DNA of 64,000 nt from Streptomyces sp. NBC_01717. Its GTDB lineage: Bacteria; Actinomycetota; Actinomycetes; Streptomycetales; Streptomycetaceae. The position numbers were made by a program, and so were the translations under genes. The notes below the pieces were generated by a model. That model saw nothing but the letters and a program-made list of their open reading frames with translations. It was not told where the DNA came from and did not search any database. Numbering within the stretch: position 1 is the stretch's first letter; each line of letters opens with the position of its first letter. The DNA lies in NCBI RefSeq assembly GCF_036248255.1, contig NZ_CP109178.1, positions 7,693,001 through 7,757,000 on the forward strand, read 5' to 3'. Positions 17,624-26,799 of the stretch are shown here, one piece after another.

Positions 17624-17952
17624 GGGGCTTTGGCCATCCCGGAAGTCATCGTGCATCGGCCGACGGACAGCAGGGCCGTCGGCAACGTGCGGAGTGCGGT
17701 CATGTGAGGCAGGGGCCACGGCGGGCCCGATGATCGTCTGTCGTGCGCGGGAAGCGTATCGCCCTTGGGTGAACGGGGTGACGGCTGCCCCCGGCGATCG
17801 ACCGGAGCCGGCGCTGTGCCCGGTGCCGTTCAGCGGGCGCACAGGCGGTCCGCCGACATCGCCCGCCAGGTCGTTCGGCGTCGGGACGGTTGCGCCGGCG
17901 CCGCCCGCGGATCATTCCCCGTCGGAACCGTGCCGCTTGCCCTGCGGGCCGG
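17624..17952. other. 329-base intergenic region
   Basis: Between two minus-strand membrane-protein genes. No gene seen. Two imperfect copies of a GRRAC-CGTGCCGCTTGC sequence occur at about 17927-17945 and 17968-17988, the second inside the end of the upstream gene. The promoter of uppP must lie here but no clear hexamers were identified. Confidence 0.35.
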
Positions 17953-18666
17953 TCATTTCGCGCCGAGACGGTGCCGCTTGCGCCAGGCCACGACGGCCGC
18001 GCCGATCCCGGTCAGCACGATGAAGCCCATCGCGGCCAGGAACGCGGGCGACGTCGGCGACGAGGCCTCGCTGCCCGCGACGACGTATGCGGCGGTGTTC
18101 GGGACGGAACCGATCCCGGTGGCCATCAGGAACGGCGGATACCCCATCCGCGACACCGCGGCGCAGTAGTTGGCAGCCGCGAACGGCACGCCAGGGAAGA
18201 GCCGCAGTGCCAGCATCGAACGGAAGCCGTGCCGGCTCAACTGCCCGTCCGCCGCCTTCAGCCAGCGCCCGCGCAGCAGCGTACGGAGCGCGTCCTGCCC
18301 CAGCACCCTGCCCAGGCCGAACGAGATGCCCGCGCCCAGCACGGTGCCCGCCAGCGCGGCGGCCAGACCGGCCTGCGAACCGAAGAGCGCCCCCGCGGCC
18401 AGATTGAGCAGCGGCCGCGGCACGAATGCCACGGTGCACACCCCGTACGCGACGCCGAACAGCGCAACCGCAGTGCCGCCGCTGCTCAACCGGGTCGGCC
18501 AGCCGGTGGCCAGCAACCGCTGCGGTTCGAGCAGCAGCATCGCTGCCGCAGCGGCCAGCAGCAACACCACGAGCAGCGAGAACCGGGACCAGGGCGAGCG
18601 CAGCGCCCTCGAACAGCGCACGGCCAGGCCGGTGGCGGACCGCGCGTCGGGGAGGGGGTCGAGCAT
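17953..18666 (-). CDS. TVP38/TMEM64 family membrane protein
   Basis: A 237-residue protein of the DedA/SNARE-associated (VTT domain) superfamily. The hydrophobic N-terminal helix is at about residues 28-50, and the central conserved region FVPRPLLNLAAGALFG and LGRVLGQDAL...RHGFRSMLALRLFPGVPFAAANYCAA is characteristic. These proteins are thought to move lipids or lipid carriers across the membrane. Some DedA/PopT-type relatives translocate undecaprenyl phosphate, which makes the adjacency to uppP on the same strand suggestive. The substrate here is unproven. Confidence 0.88.
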   Translation of the reverse strand: MLDPLPDARSATGLAVRCSRALRSPWSRFSLLVVLLLAAAAAMLLLEPQRLLATGWPTRLSSGGTAVALFGVAYGVCTVAFVPRPLLNLAAGALFGSQAGLAAALAGTVLGAGISFGLGRVLGQDALRTLLRGRWLKAADGQLSRHGFRSMLALRLFPGVPFAAANYCAAVSRMGYPPFLMATGIGSVPNTAAYVVAGSEASSPTSPAFLAAMGFIVLTGIGAAVVAWRKRHRLGAK

Positions 18667-18895
18667 TCGGGGAGACTAACCGACACCCTTGTGTGATCGC
18701 CGTAATGTGCCCCGTACGGGCCGCCCCGTCGGCAGCAAGAGACTTCGGCGGCGGTGCCAGGTGCCGGCTCCCACCGCTGTGGGTGCGTGGACATGAAGCA
18801 GCTCCGAAGTTCGCCGGCCGGGGGATGAACTCCCTTACCGGGGCTGCCGGAACGACCGGAGAGAAAACCATTCGACGGCTCCGCGGCCGTCGGCC

Positions 18896-19075
18896 ATGAT
18901 CGGACCCATGTTCCGGTACGCCTTCCTCGCAGCGCAGTCCGCAGTCGCGGACGCGCCGAAGGCTGCCGTCGTCCCCCCTGTCGATGTTGCCGCCGCGTTC
19001 GCCGCTGCCGCAGCAGCAGTTGACGCAGCAGCGTTCGCCGCTGCCGCAGCACCCTTCGGCGGCGCCCGAAGCTGA
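18896..19075 (+). CDS. Candidate Ala-rich leader ORF upstream of tuf3 (59 aa)
   Basis: An open frame from ATG 18896 (or ATG 18908) to TGA 19073-19075 would encode 59 residues, of which about two fifths are alanine, in runs such as [23 protein letters not shown]. The stop lies at the 5' foot of a 10-bp hairpin, and the tuf3 start follows 95 bases later. The ribosome-binding site is weak and G+C at third codon positions is lower than in neighbouring genes, so translation is uncertain. If translated, it could sense alanyl-tRNA or ribosome speed and control tuf3. It could also be an untranslated leader with a simple repeat. Confidence 0.3.
   Translation: MIGPMFRYAFLAAQSAVADAPKAAVVPPVDVAAAFAAAAAAVDAAAFAAAAAPFGGARS
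18995..19051 (+). repeat. 21-bp direct repeat in the tuf3 leader
   Basis: GCGTTCGCCGCTGCCGCAGC followed by A occurs at 18995-19015 and again at 19031-19051, a 36-bp period. In the leader ORF frame both copies read AFAAAA, so the period preserves the frame. Confidence 0.7.
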
Positions 19076-19116
19076 CCCTCCCCCGACAGTCCGGCGGACC
19101 CCGCAAGGGGAGGGTC
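19074..19116 (+). promoter_or_regulatory. Hairpin in the tuf3 leader (possible attenuator)
   Basis: GACCCTCCCC at 19074-19083 pairs with GGGGAGGGTC at 19107-19116 over a 23-base loop. The hairpin overlaps the stop of the Ala-rich ORF and ends 53 bases before the tuf3 ATG. It could be a terminator or attenuator; no U-run follows. Confidence 0.45.
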
Positions 19117-19169
19117 GGCAGGGCCCTGGGGTCTTCTCTCTCAGCTTCGTATCCAGAAGGAATCGAGCC

Positions 19170-20345
19170 ATGCCCAAGACGGCATACGTGCGCACCAAGC
19201 CGCACCTCAACATCGGAACCATGGGCCACGTCGACCACGGCAAGACCACCCTGACGGCGGCCATCACCAAGGTCCTCAGCGACCGTGCCGGCAGCAGCAC
19301 CTCGTACGTCTCGTTCGACCGGATCGACCGGGCGCCCGAGGAGGCGCAGCGCGGCATCACCATCAACATCGCGCACGTCGAGTACGAGACCGACACCCGC
19401 CACTACGCGCACGTCGACATGCCCGGCCATGCCGACTACGTCAAGAACATGGTCACCGGCGCCGCGCAGCTCGACGGGGCGATCCTCGTCGTGTCCGCGG
19501 TCGACGGGATCATGCCGCAGACCGCCGAGCACGTCCTGCTCGCCCGTCAGGTCGGCGTCGACCACATCGTCGTCGCCCTCAACAAGGCCGACGCGGGCGA
19601 CCCCGAGCTGACCGACCTGGTCGAGCTGGAAGTCCGCGAGCTGCTCTCCGCGCACGGCTACGGTGGCGACGGCGTCCCCGTCGTCCGGGTGTCGGGTCTG
19701 AAGGCGCTGGCGGGCGACCCGCGCTGGACCGCGTCGGTCGAGGCGCTGCTGGACGCAGTCGACACGTACGTACCGATGCCGGTGCGCTACACCGACGCGC
19801 CGTTCCTGCTGCCCGTGGAGAACGTCCTGACCATCACCGGCCGGGGCACGGTCGTCACCGGGGCCGTCGAGCGCGGCACCGTCCGCGTCGGCGACCGGGT
19901 GTCCGTGCTCGGGGCGGACATCGAGACGGTCGTCACCGGTCTGGAGACCTTCGGGAAGCCGATGGAATCCGCGCAGGCCGGCGACAACGTGGCGCTGCTC
20001 GTGCGCGGGGTGGAGCGTGACCGGGTCCGCCGCGGCCATGTGGTGGCGGCGCCCGGCAGCGTGACGCCCTGCCGTCGCTTCACCGCGCAGGTGTACATCC
20101 TGTCGGCGCGGGAAGGCGGCCGGACCACACCGGTGGCCACCGGCTACCGGCCGCAGTTCTACATCCGTACCGCGGACGTGGTCGGCGACATCGACCTCGG
20201 CGAAGCGGCAGTGGCTCGTCCCGGCGACACGGTCACCATGACCGTCGAGCTGGGCCGTGACACACCGCTGGAGTCCGGCCTCGGCTTCGCGATCCGGGAG
20301 GGCGGCCGCACGGTCGGCGCGGGCACCGTGACCGCCCTGCTCTGA
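19170..20345 (+). CDS. tuf3: Elongation factor Tu, tuf3-type divergent copy
   Basis: A 391-residue translation GTPase that delivers aminoacyl-tRNA. All G motifs are present: GHVDHGKTT (G1) at residue 19, the G3 motif DMPGH near residue 80, NKAD (G4) near residue 135 and the G5 region VSGLKAL. The short length, divergence from the usual EF-Tu (no continuous KFDRTKPHVNIG start) and isolation from the rpsL-rpsG-fusA-tuf1 operon match the tuf3 paralogue of Streptomyces, whose transcription is reported to respond to stress. The ATG at 19170 has AGAAGGAATCG upstream. The strong terminator at 20362-20404 ends the unit. Confidence 0.9.
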   Translation: MPKTAYVRTKPHLNIGTMGHVDHGKTTLTAAITKVLSDRAGSSTSYVSFDRIDRAPEEAQRGITINIAHVEYETDTRHYAHVDMPGHADYVKNMVTGAAQLDGAILVVSAVDGIMPQTAEHVLLARQVGVDHIVVALNKADAGDPELTDLVELEVRELLSAHGYGGDGVPVVRVSGLKALAGDPRWTASVEALLDAVDTYVPMPVRYTDAPFLLPVENVLTITGRGTVVTGAVERGTVRVGDRVSVLGADIETVVTGLETFGKPMESAQAGDNVALLVRGVERDRVRRGHVVAAPGSVTPCRRFTAQVYILSAREGGRTTPVATGYRPQFYIRTADVVGDIDLGEAAVARPGDTVTMTVELGRDTPLESGLGFAIREGGRTVGAGTVTALL

Positions 20346-20361
20346 TCGGTACCCGGCCACG

Positions 20362-20404
20362 CAACGGACCCGGCCCCCGCGCCACAAGGGGGGCGGGTCC
20401 GTTG
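20362..20404. terminator. Strong hairpin terminator after tuf3
   Basis: CAACGGACCCG at 20362-20372 pairs exactly with CGGGTCCGTTG at 20394-20404, and an inner CCCCC/GGGGG pair extends the stem. It begins 17 bases after the tuf3 stop. Confidence 0.8.
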
Positions 20405-20424
20405 CCATGCGCAAGACTGACGGC

Positions 20425-21267
20425 ATGGCAGACATTGCACTGGTGCTCGGAGCCGGCGGCGTCACCGGAAGCGCGTGGGAGACCGGGATCCTGTACGGAC
20501 TCGCCGAGGCGGGTACGGACCTGTCCACCGCCGACCTCATCATCGGCAGCTCCGCCGGGGCCGTCGTCGGCGCCCAGCTCGCCTCCGGACTCGGCCTCCC
20601 GGAACTGTACGCCCGCCAGCTCGCCGATCCGCAGGGCGAGACCGGTGGCAGGCTCGGCACGGCCACGCTCATGCGCTACGCCCGGGCCGTGCTGACCGCG
20701 GGAACCCCCGAGGCGTACGGGCGGAAGCTGGCCCGAATGGCGCGGGAGGCCCGGACCGGAATCACCGCCGCCGATCGGCGGGCTCTGATCGCGAGCAGGC
20801 TGCTGACGCCCGAGTGGCCCGAGCGGCAGCTGCGCATCACCGCCGTCCACGCGACCACCGGGGAACTCCACACGTTCGACAGGGACAGCGGTGTCCCGCT
20901 CGCGGACGCCGTCACCGCCAGCTGCGCCGTACCCGCGGTCTGGCCGGTTGCCACCATCGACGGCCAGGACTGGATCGACGGCGGGGTCTACTCCCCGGCC
21001 AACGCCCATCTGGCGGCCGGATGCGAGCGCGTCGTTGTCATCGCACCGACGGCCACCGGCAACAAGGTGATCGTCTCGCCCCGGTCGCAGGCCACCGACC
21101 TCGAAGCGAGGGGCGCCCGGGTCGCCGTCATCACCCCGGACGCGGCCGCCAGGAAGGCATTCGGCCGCAACCCCCTCGACCCGAGCCGCCGGGCGGCCGC
21201 CGCGCGAGCCGGACTCGCCCAGTCCGCGACGTACACCGAGAAGGTCGCCGCGGTTCTGAGCGGCTGA
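20425..21267 (+). CDS. Patatin-like phospholipase
   Basis: About 280 residues from the ATG at 20425; an ATG six codons earlier is possible but overlaps the terminator region less favourably. The patatin hallmarks are present: the glycine-rich oxyanion loop LGAGGVTGSAWE, the nucleophile elbow GSSAGA (Ser near residue 45) and the DGGVYS motif supplying the Asp of the Ser-Asp dyad. There is no signal peptide or membrane helix, so it is probably a cytoplasmic lipid acyl hydrolase. It is followed 22 bases later by the spermidine-synthase-like gene on the same strand, likely cotranscribed. Confidence 0.9.
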   Translation: MADIALVLGAGGVTGSAWETGILYGLAEAGTDLSTADLIIGSSAGAVVGAQLASGLGLPELYARQLADPQGETGGRLGTATLMRYARAVLTAGTPEAYGRKLARMAREARTGITAADRRALIASRLLTPEWPERQLRITAVHATTGELHTFDRDSGVPLADAVTASCAVPAVWPVATIDGQDWIDGGVYSPANAHLAAGCERVVVIAPTATGNKVIVSPRSQATDLEARGARVAVITPDAAARKAFGRNPLDPSRRAAAARAGLAQSATYTEKVAAVLSG

Positions 21268-21289
21268 ACCCGCACCCCACAATGGAAGG

Positions 21290-22135
21290 GTGAACGAGCC
21301 GATACCTGTGATCCGGGACGTGGATCAGGGCACCGCCAGACTGCTTCCCGATGTGGACCGGGACCGGGCCTGGCTGCTCACCGTCGACGGCGCACCCCAG
21401 TCGTACGTCGACCTCGACGATCCGGCCCATGTGGAGTTCGAGTACGCGCGACGGCTCGCCCATGTCCTGGACTGCGCCGGGGAGCCGGACGCGCCCCTCG
21501 ACGTACTCCATCTCGGCGGCGGCGCACTCACCTTGCCGCGCTATGTCGTCGCGACCCGACCGGGCTCCCGGCAGATCGTCGCCGAAGCCGACCGTGGCCT
21601 TCTCGACCTCGTCACCGAGCAGCTGCCGGTCCCCGACGGCAGTGGGGTCACCGTGCACGCCAGGGATGCCCGCGGTCTGCTGGAGGAGACACCGGCCGCA
21701 TCCGTGGACGTGCTGATCGCGGATGTCTTCGGTGGCTCACGGGTGCCCGCGCACCTCACCTCGGTCGAGTATGCGAGGGCGGCCGGGCGGGCGCTGCGGG
21801 ACGACGGCCTCTATGCCGCCAACCTCGCCGACAGCTCGCCCTTCGGCTTCCTCCGGTCGCAGCTCGCCAACTTCGCGGCCGTCTTCGACGAGCTCGCTGT
21901 GATCGCCGAACCGGCGGTGCTGCGCGGCAGGCGCTTCGGGAATGTCGTCCTGGTGGCCTCCCGCAGTCCCTTCGACATCGCGACCCTGGCCCGCCGCTGC
22001 GCGGCCGACGCCTTTCCGGCCCGGGTCGAGCACGGCGTTGCGCTGGACCGGCTCATCGGCGCGGCCCGGCCGGTCGGGGACGCGGACGCGGTGCCGTCAC
22101 CCGAGCCGCCCGACGGCGCCTTCACCATCGGCTGA
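21290..22135 (+). CDS. Spermidine synthase-like SAM-binding protein
   Basis: A 281-residue protein with a Rossmann-type methyltransferase fold. The SAM/dcSAM-binding motif appears as LHLGGGALTLPRYV near residue 70, the acidic end of strand 2 as IVAEADRGLL, and the strand 4 motif as DVLIADVFGG. Streptomyces has many such SpeE-like proteins that lack the polyamine-site residues and act as methyltransferases or have unknown roles. Its last 39 bases overlap the convergent MFS gene, so the two transcripts are antisense at their 3' ends. Aminopropyl transfer is not demonstrated. Confidence 0.85.
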   Translation: MNEPIPVIRDVDQGTARLLPDVDRDRAWLLTVDGAPQSYVDLDDPAHVEFEYARRLAHVLDCAGEPDAPLDVLHLGGGALTLPRYVVATRPGSRQIVAEADRGLLDLVTEQLPVPDGSGVTVHARDARGLLEETPAASVDVLIADVFGGSRVPAHLTSVEYARAAGRALRDDGLYAANLADSSPFGFLRSQLANFAAVFDELAVIAEPAVLRGRRFGNVVLVASRSPFDIATLARRCAADAFPARVEHGVALDRLIGAARPVGDADAVPSPEPPDGAFTIG

Positions 22136-23422
22136 CGGTGCCTTCCCGGCCGCGGCGGACGGCCCCGCGGCCACCGGCACGGTGGCGGCCGTCCGGCGGG
22201 TGAGGTTGCGTACGTCGGGTACGAACAGCACGGCCCCCGTGACCAGCACGATCAGCACGGCGCAGCCCCAGAGCGCCTGGCCTCGTCCGACCAGGTCCTC
22301 CACCGGACCGGCGACCGCGGTGGACAGCGGCAGCATCGCCACCGATCCGAACCAGTCGTACGCCGAGACGCGCGACAGTTTCTCCTCCGGGATCTCCTGG
22401 TGCATGGCCGTCATCCAGGAGACCCCGAACACCTCGATGGCGATGCCGCTGACGAACATCACCGCGCTGAGCCCGGCCACCGGCAGCGGCACCGCGAGCG
22501 CCGCCGACGGCAGAGCCAGCGGGAAGACGCAGAGCGTCCCGGCGAGCAGCAGCCGCCGGGGCTTCCAGCGCATCATCAGCAACGCCCCGCACAACGTGCC
22601 GACCCCGAATGCGGCGAGCGCGAAACCCCAGGGGCGGGCGCCGCCGAGCTCGTCCCTGGCGACCAGCGGCCCGTACACCGACTCGGCGGCCCCGACCACC
22701 GCCACCACCACGGAGAACTGCGCCACGATGGACCACAGCCAGGGGCGGCCGATGAACTCCTGCCAGCCTTCGCGCAGATCCGAGAGCAGCCCGCCGCCCG
22801 GTGCGCGCGACGGGATGTGAGCGACATCGAGGAAGGCGCGCAGCGCCCCGGCCACCGCGAACGCCGCGGCGTCGACGGCCAGCACCCAGCCCGGGTTCAT
22901 CGCCGCGATCATGGCGCCACCGAGCGCCGCACCACCGATGGCGGCGCCGTGCATCGACATCCGGAAGAGAGCAAAAGCGCGGCTGGCCTGCTCGCCGCTG
23001 ACGCTGGACATCAGCATGCCCTCGGCCGCCGGGTTGAAGAACGCCTGCCCGGTGCCGCACGCCGCGGTGAGCACCATCATCTGCCACAGCTTCGGATCGC
23101 CGGCCAGGACCAACCAGGCGAAGGCGGCCTGCGAGACGCAGTTGAGGGCGTTCGCCGCGACCATCACCCGGTGGCGCGGCAATCGGTCGGCGATGGCGCC
23201 GCCGATGAGCAGGAACACGACCAGGGGCGCGGTACGGGCAGCGGCCACCAGGCCGACGTCGCCGCCGTCACCGCCCGACTCCAGCACGGCGAACGCCGCC
23301 GCGATCAACGCGCCATGGGTCCCCAGGCCCGTGATGATCGCGGCGGCGGTCAGCAGACTGTAGTTGCGCCCGGCCCAGGCGGGGCGGCGCATTCGGGACG
23401 GGGGAACGGAAGCAGGAGTCAC
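22097..23422 (-). CDS. MFS transporter, possible drug exporter
   Basis: About 441 residues with around twelve hydrophobic helices. The cytoplasmic loop GGAIADRLPRHRVMVAAN between helices 2 and 3 is the MFS signature (G-x3-D-R-x2-R-R type). The layout (long central loop near DVAHIPSRAPGGGLLSDLREGWQEF) matches the enterobactin-exporter/tetracycline type of actinobacterial MFS. The GTG at 23422 was chosen; a Met ten codons later is also possible. The 3' end overlaps the preceding convergent gene by 39 bases. Substrate unknown. Confidence 0.85.
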   Translation of the reverse strand: MTPASVPPSRMRRPAWAGRNYSLLTAAAIITGLGTHGALIAAAFAVLESGGDGGDVGLVAAARTAPLVVFLLIGGAIADRLPRHRVMVAANALNCVSQAAFAWLVLAGDPKLWQMMVLTAACGTGQAFFNPAAEGMLMSSVSGEQASRAFALFRMSMHGAAIGGAALGGAMIAAMNPGWVLAVDAAAFAVAGALRAFLDVAHIPSRAPGGGLLSDLREGWQEFIGRPWLWSIVAQFSVVVAVVGAAESVYGPLVARDELGGARPWGFALAAFGVGTLCGALLMMRWKPRRLLLAGTLCVFPLALPSAALAVPLPVAGLSAVMFVSGIAIEVFGVSWMTAMHQEIPEEKLSRVSAYDWFGSVAMLPLSTAVAGPVEDLVGRGQALWGCAVLIVLVTGAVLFVPDVRNLTRRTAATVPVAAGPSAAAGKAPSADGEGAVGRLG

Positions 23423-23516
23423 CAAGGGACTATCCCTGTCCGGACCCCGACCTGCCAAATGCGCTGCCCGGGCGGTACGCGGAGCGGATGTGGATCAGGA
23501 GCCGGTCAGACGTGCA

Positions 23517-24647
23517 TCAGGGCTTGGTGACTTCCGTGAGCCGCAAGGTGCTGAGGATCTTCTGGATCGTGGTGTCCGGAAGTTCGCCCTCCACGTCCGC
23601 TCCGGCGTAGAGGATCCACGAGGAGTACTCACCGTTCTTGTTCTTGAAGGAGAACGCGATCGACTTGCCGTCGCTGTCGCACTTGTTCTTCTTGGTGACG
23701 CCGGGCGCGGTGGCCGTGACGACACTGCCGGTGACACCGGACTCGGTGGTGTACGGCTTGGGCTTGCCGATCTTGATGGTGCCCTTCGGCATGTGCTGCG
23801 CATAGGCGGCCCACACCCAGTTCGCGGCCTCGTTCGTGGCGGCCTCGTCGGTGCTCTTCGCACCCTGGGCGCCCTTGGTGCCGACACCGGCCAGGCTCAT
23901 GTCCTCCTTGGTGCCGTCCTTGTCGGGATCGTCGACGCACCACTTGCTCTTGTAGTACGCCGGCGCGGTGAAGCCGACCGCGGGCGACCCGTCGCCCTTC
24001 TTGTCGTCCTCGAAGCCGGAGAAAATGCCGGGTGCGGAGACCTCCCAGTCACCGGGCACGTCGAACTGGGTGCCCCACTTGGGGTTGGTGACGACCTTCC
24101 AGCCGGCGATGAGGGGCTTGGCGTCACCGTCGGTGCCTCGCGGGTTCGCCTCGGGCGAGGACGCGCCGTCTGACGGCTTCGGGGAGGACGACGACTTCCC
24201 GTCATCGGCGACGTCCGTACCGCCCTTGTCGTCGTTCTTGTTCATCACCACGACACCGGTGACCACGGCAGCCACGACCACGGCGGTGGCCGCGACGATC
24301 GCGACGACGGTCGTCGACTTCTTCTTGTTGTCGCCCGGCTGCGGCGCACCGGGCGGACCGGGAACCGCGTACTGCGGCACGGTCGGCTGCTGGTAGGGGT
24401 TCGGCTGCGGATATCCGGGCTGCTGCCCCTGCTGCGGGTAACCCGGCTGACCCTGCTGCGGGTAACCGGGCTGGCCCGGCTGCTGCCCCTGCTGCGGGTA
24501 ACCCGGCTGCTGCCCCGGCTGGCCCTGCTGCTGATATCCCGGCTGCTGATAGGGATTCGGCTGCTGGTACCCCGGCTGCTGGTACGGGTTCTGACTCTGG
24601 TCCTGCGGGTTCTGCTCGCCCCCGGGCGGCTGCTGTCCTGGCCACAT
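23517..24647 (-). CDS. Membrane-anchored protein with a Pro/Gln-rich repeat region
   Basis: A 376-residue protein. Residues 1-105 are a low-complexity cytoplasmic region built from PGYPQQGQ and NPYQQPGY repeats. A single transmembrane helix follows at about residues 115-137 (VVAIVAATAVVVAAVVTGVVV), then an Asp/Ser/Lys-rich linker and a roughly 200-residue extracellular domain with GWKVVTNPKWGTQFDVPGDW and two cysteines (residues near 242 and 328). This architecture (repeat, one helix, beta-type domain) is common in Streptomyces, with unknown role. The repeat could form a condensate or bind the cell-division or cell-wall machinery, but this is speculation. Confidence 0.75.
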   Translation of the reverse strand: MWPGQQPPGGEQNPQDQSQNPYQQPGYQQPNPYQQPGYQQQGQPGQQPGYPQQGQQPGQPGYPQQGQPGYPQQGQQPGYPQPNPYQQPTVPQYAVPGPPGAPQPGDNKKKSTTVVAIVAATAVVVAAVVTGVVVMNKNDDKGGTDVADDGKSSSSPKPSDGASSPEANPRGTDGDAKPLIAGWKVVTNPKWGTQFDVPGDWEVSAPGIFSGFEDDKKGDGSPAVGFTAPAYYKSKWCVDDPDKDGTKEDMSLAGVGTKGAQGAKSTDEAATNEAANWVWAAYAQHMPKGTIKIGKPKPYTTESGVTGSVVTATAPGVTKKNKCDSDGKSIAFSFKNKNGEYSSWILYAGADVEGELPDTTIQKILSTLRLTEVTKP

Positions 24648-24785
24648 GGCGAGTAACGATAGAGGGGCGGCGGCCGGTCGGCTACGGCCGCCCCCGCGAG
24701 GGAACGGTCAAGGCGGCCGCCTCGTGGGCGTCTTGAGGGGAGCGGGGATGGTCAAACGGTTCTACTCGTGAGTAACATTCGGCGC

Positions 24786-25238
24786 ATGAGCGCTGAACAG
24801 ATGACAGTCGGAGACATGCTCGTCGCCACCGTTCCGATGGCCAGGACCCTCAATCTGGAGTTCCTCGAGACGACCGCGGAGCGTGCGGTCGTCCGCATGC
24901 CCGACCAGGCGGACTATCACAACCACGTCGGCGGGCCGCATGCCGGAGCGATGTTCACGCTCGCCGAGTCGGCGAGCGGTGCGATCGTCATCGCCGCCTT
25001 CGGCGACCAGATGTCGCGCGCCGTACCCCTCGCCGTGAAGGCGGAGATCGGCTACAAGAAGCTGGCGATGGGCGTCGTCACCGCGACCGCGACCCTGGGT
25101 CGGCCGGTGGCGGACGTCGTCGCCGAACTCGACGAGGGCAAGCGTCCCGAATTCCCCGTCACCATCGAGATCCAGCGCGCGGACGGCGCGGTGACCGGTG
25201 AGATGACCGTCGTCTGGACACTCCGCCCGAACGCCTGA
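24786..25238 (+). CDS. Hot-dog fold thioesterase-like protein (DUF4442)
   Basis: About 150 residues. The hot-dog core is visible in HNHVGGPHAGAMFTLAESASGAI near residue 50, where the small residues and His line the active-site channel of PaaI-type thioesterases. The family is DUF4442. The ATG at 24786 is preferred; a GTG six codons earlier is possible. The GTG/ATG region has no strong ribosome site, which suggests a leaderless or short-leader message. It is divergent from the preceding gene and followed by a hairpin terminator at 25258-25293. Acyl-CoA substrate unknown. Confidence 0.82.
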   Translation: MSAEQMTVGDMLVATVPMARTLNLEFLETTAERAVVRMPDQADYHNHVGGPHAGAMFTLAESASGAIVIAAFGDQMSRAVPLAVKAEIGYKKLAMGVVTATATLGRPVADVVAELDEGKRPEFPVTIEIQRADGAVTGEMTVVWTLRPNA

Positions 25239-25257
25239 GGACCGCACCGCCCGACCT

Positions 25258-25293
25258 GGGCCGTCCCACCCCTGACGAGGGCGGGGGCGGCCC
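25258..25293 (+). terminator. GC-rich hairpin after the thioesterase gene
   Basis: GGGCCG at 25258-25263 pairs with CGGCCC at 25288-25293, with an inner CCCC/GGGG pair. It begins 19 bases after the stop codon. Confidence 0.5.
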
Positions 25294-25390
25294 TTCGCGC
25301 TGTCCGGGCGGCTGGTGGGACGGGTAGGCTGCCCGCCGTGCGCCGATGTTGCCGGCGGGCGACAGCACATCAGCACGGGAGGAACCGGCG

Positions 25391-26050
25391 TTGCACATCC
25401 AGGAGTGGCTGGAGACAGTCCCCGCGGTCAGCGTGTACGTCCTGGTGGGCGTCGTCATCGGTCTGGAGAGCCTGGGCATTCCGCTGCCCGGTGAGATCGT
25501 CCTCGTCAGCGCGGCACTGCTGGCCGCCGGGCACAGCGGCATCAATCCGGTGATCCTCGGTGCCTGCGCCTCCGCCGGAGCGATCATCGGGGACTCGATC
25601 GGGTACGCCATCGGGCGCAGGGGCGGCCGGCCGCTGCTCGCCTGGCTCGGCGGCAAGTTCCCCAAACACTTCGGTGCGGACCAGATCGCCATGGCGGAGC
25701 GGTCGTTCCAGAAGTGGGGTATGTGGGCGGTGTTCTTCGGCCGCTTCGTCGCACTGCTGCGCATCTTCGCCGGACCGCTGGCCGGCGTCCTGCGGATGCC
25801 GTACTGGAAGTTCCTGATCGCCAATGTGCTCGGCGGCATCGTCTGGGCGGGCGGCACCACGGCCGTCATCTACTCGGTGGGAGTTGTCGCCGAGGCCTGG
25901 CTGAAGCGTTTCTCCTGGCTCGGACTGGTGGTCGCGGTGCTGATCGGGCTGACCTCGATGCTGGTCCTCAAGAGCCGCGCCAAGAAGGCGGCGGCGCAGT
26001 CCGGGGAGCGCACCGCAGCCGAAGCGGAAACGGTGCCGGCGGCGGACTGA
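25391..26050 (+). CDS. DedA family membrane protein
   Basis: About 219 residues from a TTG start. The DedA signatures are clear: ESLGIPLPGEIVLV near the N-terminus, GDSIGYAIGRRGGRPLL, and FFGRFVALLRIFAGPLAGVLRMPYWKFL. Several membrane helices and two re-entrant loops are expected. DedA proteins support membrane homeostasis and some flip undecaprenyl phosphate. The TTG at 25391 is supported by GGGAGGAACC 8 bases upstream; an in-frame ATG 15 codons earlier would add a non-membrane leader with no ribosome site. It is the second VTT-superfamily member in this window (the other is at 17953). Confidence 0.9.
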   Translation: MHIQEWLETVPAVSVYVLVGVVIGLESLGIPLPGEIVLVSAALLAAGHSGINPVILGACASAGAIIGDSIGYAIGRRGGRPLLAWLGGKFPKHFGADQIAMAERSFQKWGMWAVFFGRFVALLRIFAGPLAGVLRMPYWKFLIANVLGGIVWAGGTTAVIYSVGVVAEAWLKRFSWLGLVVAVLIGLTSMLVLKSRAKKAAAQSGERTAAEAETVPAAD

Positions 26051-26091
26051 GCCACCCGCCCGGCGGCTCGGGCCGGCGGCTCGTACGGCGG

Positions 26092-26622
26092 TCAGTCCTG
26101 GTGCGCCTGGCGGTGCGCCTTGGCCAGCTCGACGTAGCCCACTGCGTTGAACTTGATGCCCTCGAGCTCCTCCTCGGTCAGCTCGCGCTTGACCTTGGCC
26201 GGCACGCCCGCGACGAGCGAACCGGGCGGCACCCGCATCCCCGGCGGGACCAGTGCCTGAGCGGCGATCAGCGACCCGGCGCCGATGTGCGCCCCATTGA
26301 GAACCGTGGCCCCCATGCCGACCAGGACGTCGTTCTCGACGGTGCAGCCGTGCAGTACGGCGTTGTGGCCGACCGAGACGCGCTCGCCGACCGTGACGGG
26401 GAACCCGGGGTCGGCATGGACGCTGCAGTTGTCCTGGATGTTGCTGTCGGTACCGATGGTGATGGGAGCGCAGTCGGCCCGCAGCACCGCCTGGTACCAG
26501 GCGCTGGAGCCCGCGGCCATGGTGACCTCGCCGATCACGACGGACGTCGGTGCGGTGAAGGCCGCCACGTCGATGTCCGGTTCGTGGCCGCCCAAGCCCG
26601 TGATCAACGCCTGCTCTGCCAT
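26092..26622 (-). CDS. Gamma carbonic anhydrase family protein
   Basis: A 176-residue left-handed beta-helix protein. Hexapeptide repeats run through the chain (VVIGEV, ITIGTD, CTVENDVLVGMGATVLNG). The His residues that bind zinc or iron in gamma carbonic anhydrases are recognisable as NCSVHAD and SVGHNAVLHGC. Catalytic residues were not all checked, so a transferase-like relative (PaaY/CaiE-like) is possible. The ATG at 26622 has the family start. It is convergent with the DedA gene and divergent from the acyltransferase at 26800. Confidence 0.88.
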   Translation of the reverse strand: MAEQALITGLGGHEPDIDVAAFTAPTSVVIGEVTMAAGSSAWYQAVLRADCAPITIGTDSNIQDNCSVHADPGFPVTVGERVSVGHNAVLHGCTVENDVLVGMGATVLNGAHIGAGSLIAAQALVPPGMRVPPGSLVAGVPAKVKRELTEEELEGIKFNAVGYVELAKAHRQAHQD

Positions 26623-26799
26623 CGCCCGTTCCTCCGTGTTCCGGTTCGTTCGGCCCCGTGGTCCGGCCGCCGTTGTTCGATCGCCCTTGTTCGATCGAGC
26701 CAGGGGAACGGTATGCGACGGCCCTACGCCCCGCGGAGTGGGGTGAACATCACAGGACACCGCGGTGATCGTTCCGGCCGTGCCGACTACCGTGAGCGA

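Noticed and set aside
17700..17915. A 71-residue Arg-rich minus-strand frame between uppP and the TVP38 gene
   Set aside because: No ribosome site and no recognisable motif; Arg/Pro-rich composition is typical of noncoding high-GC DNA.
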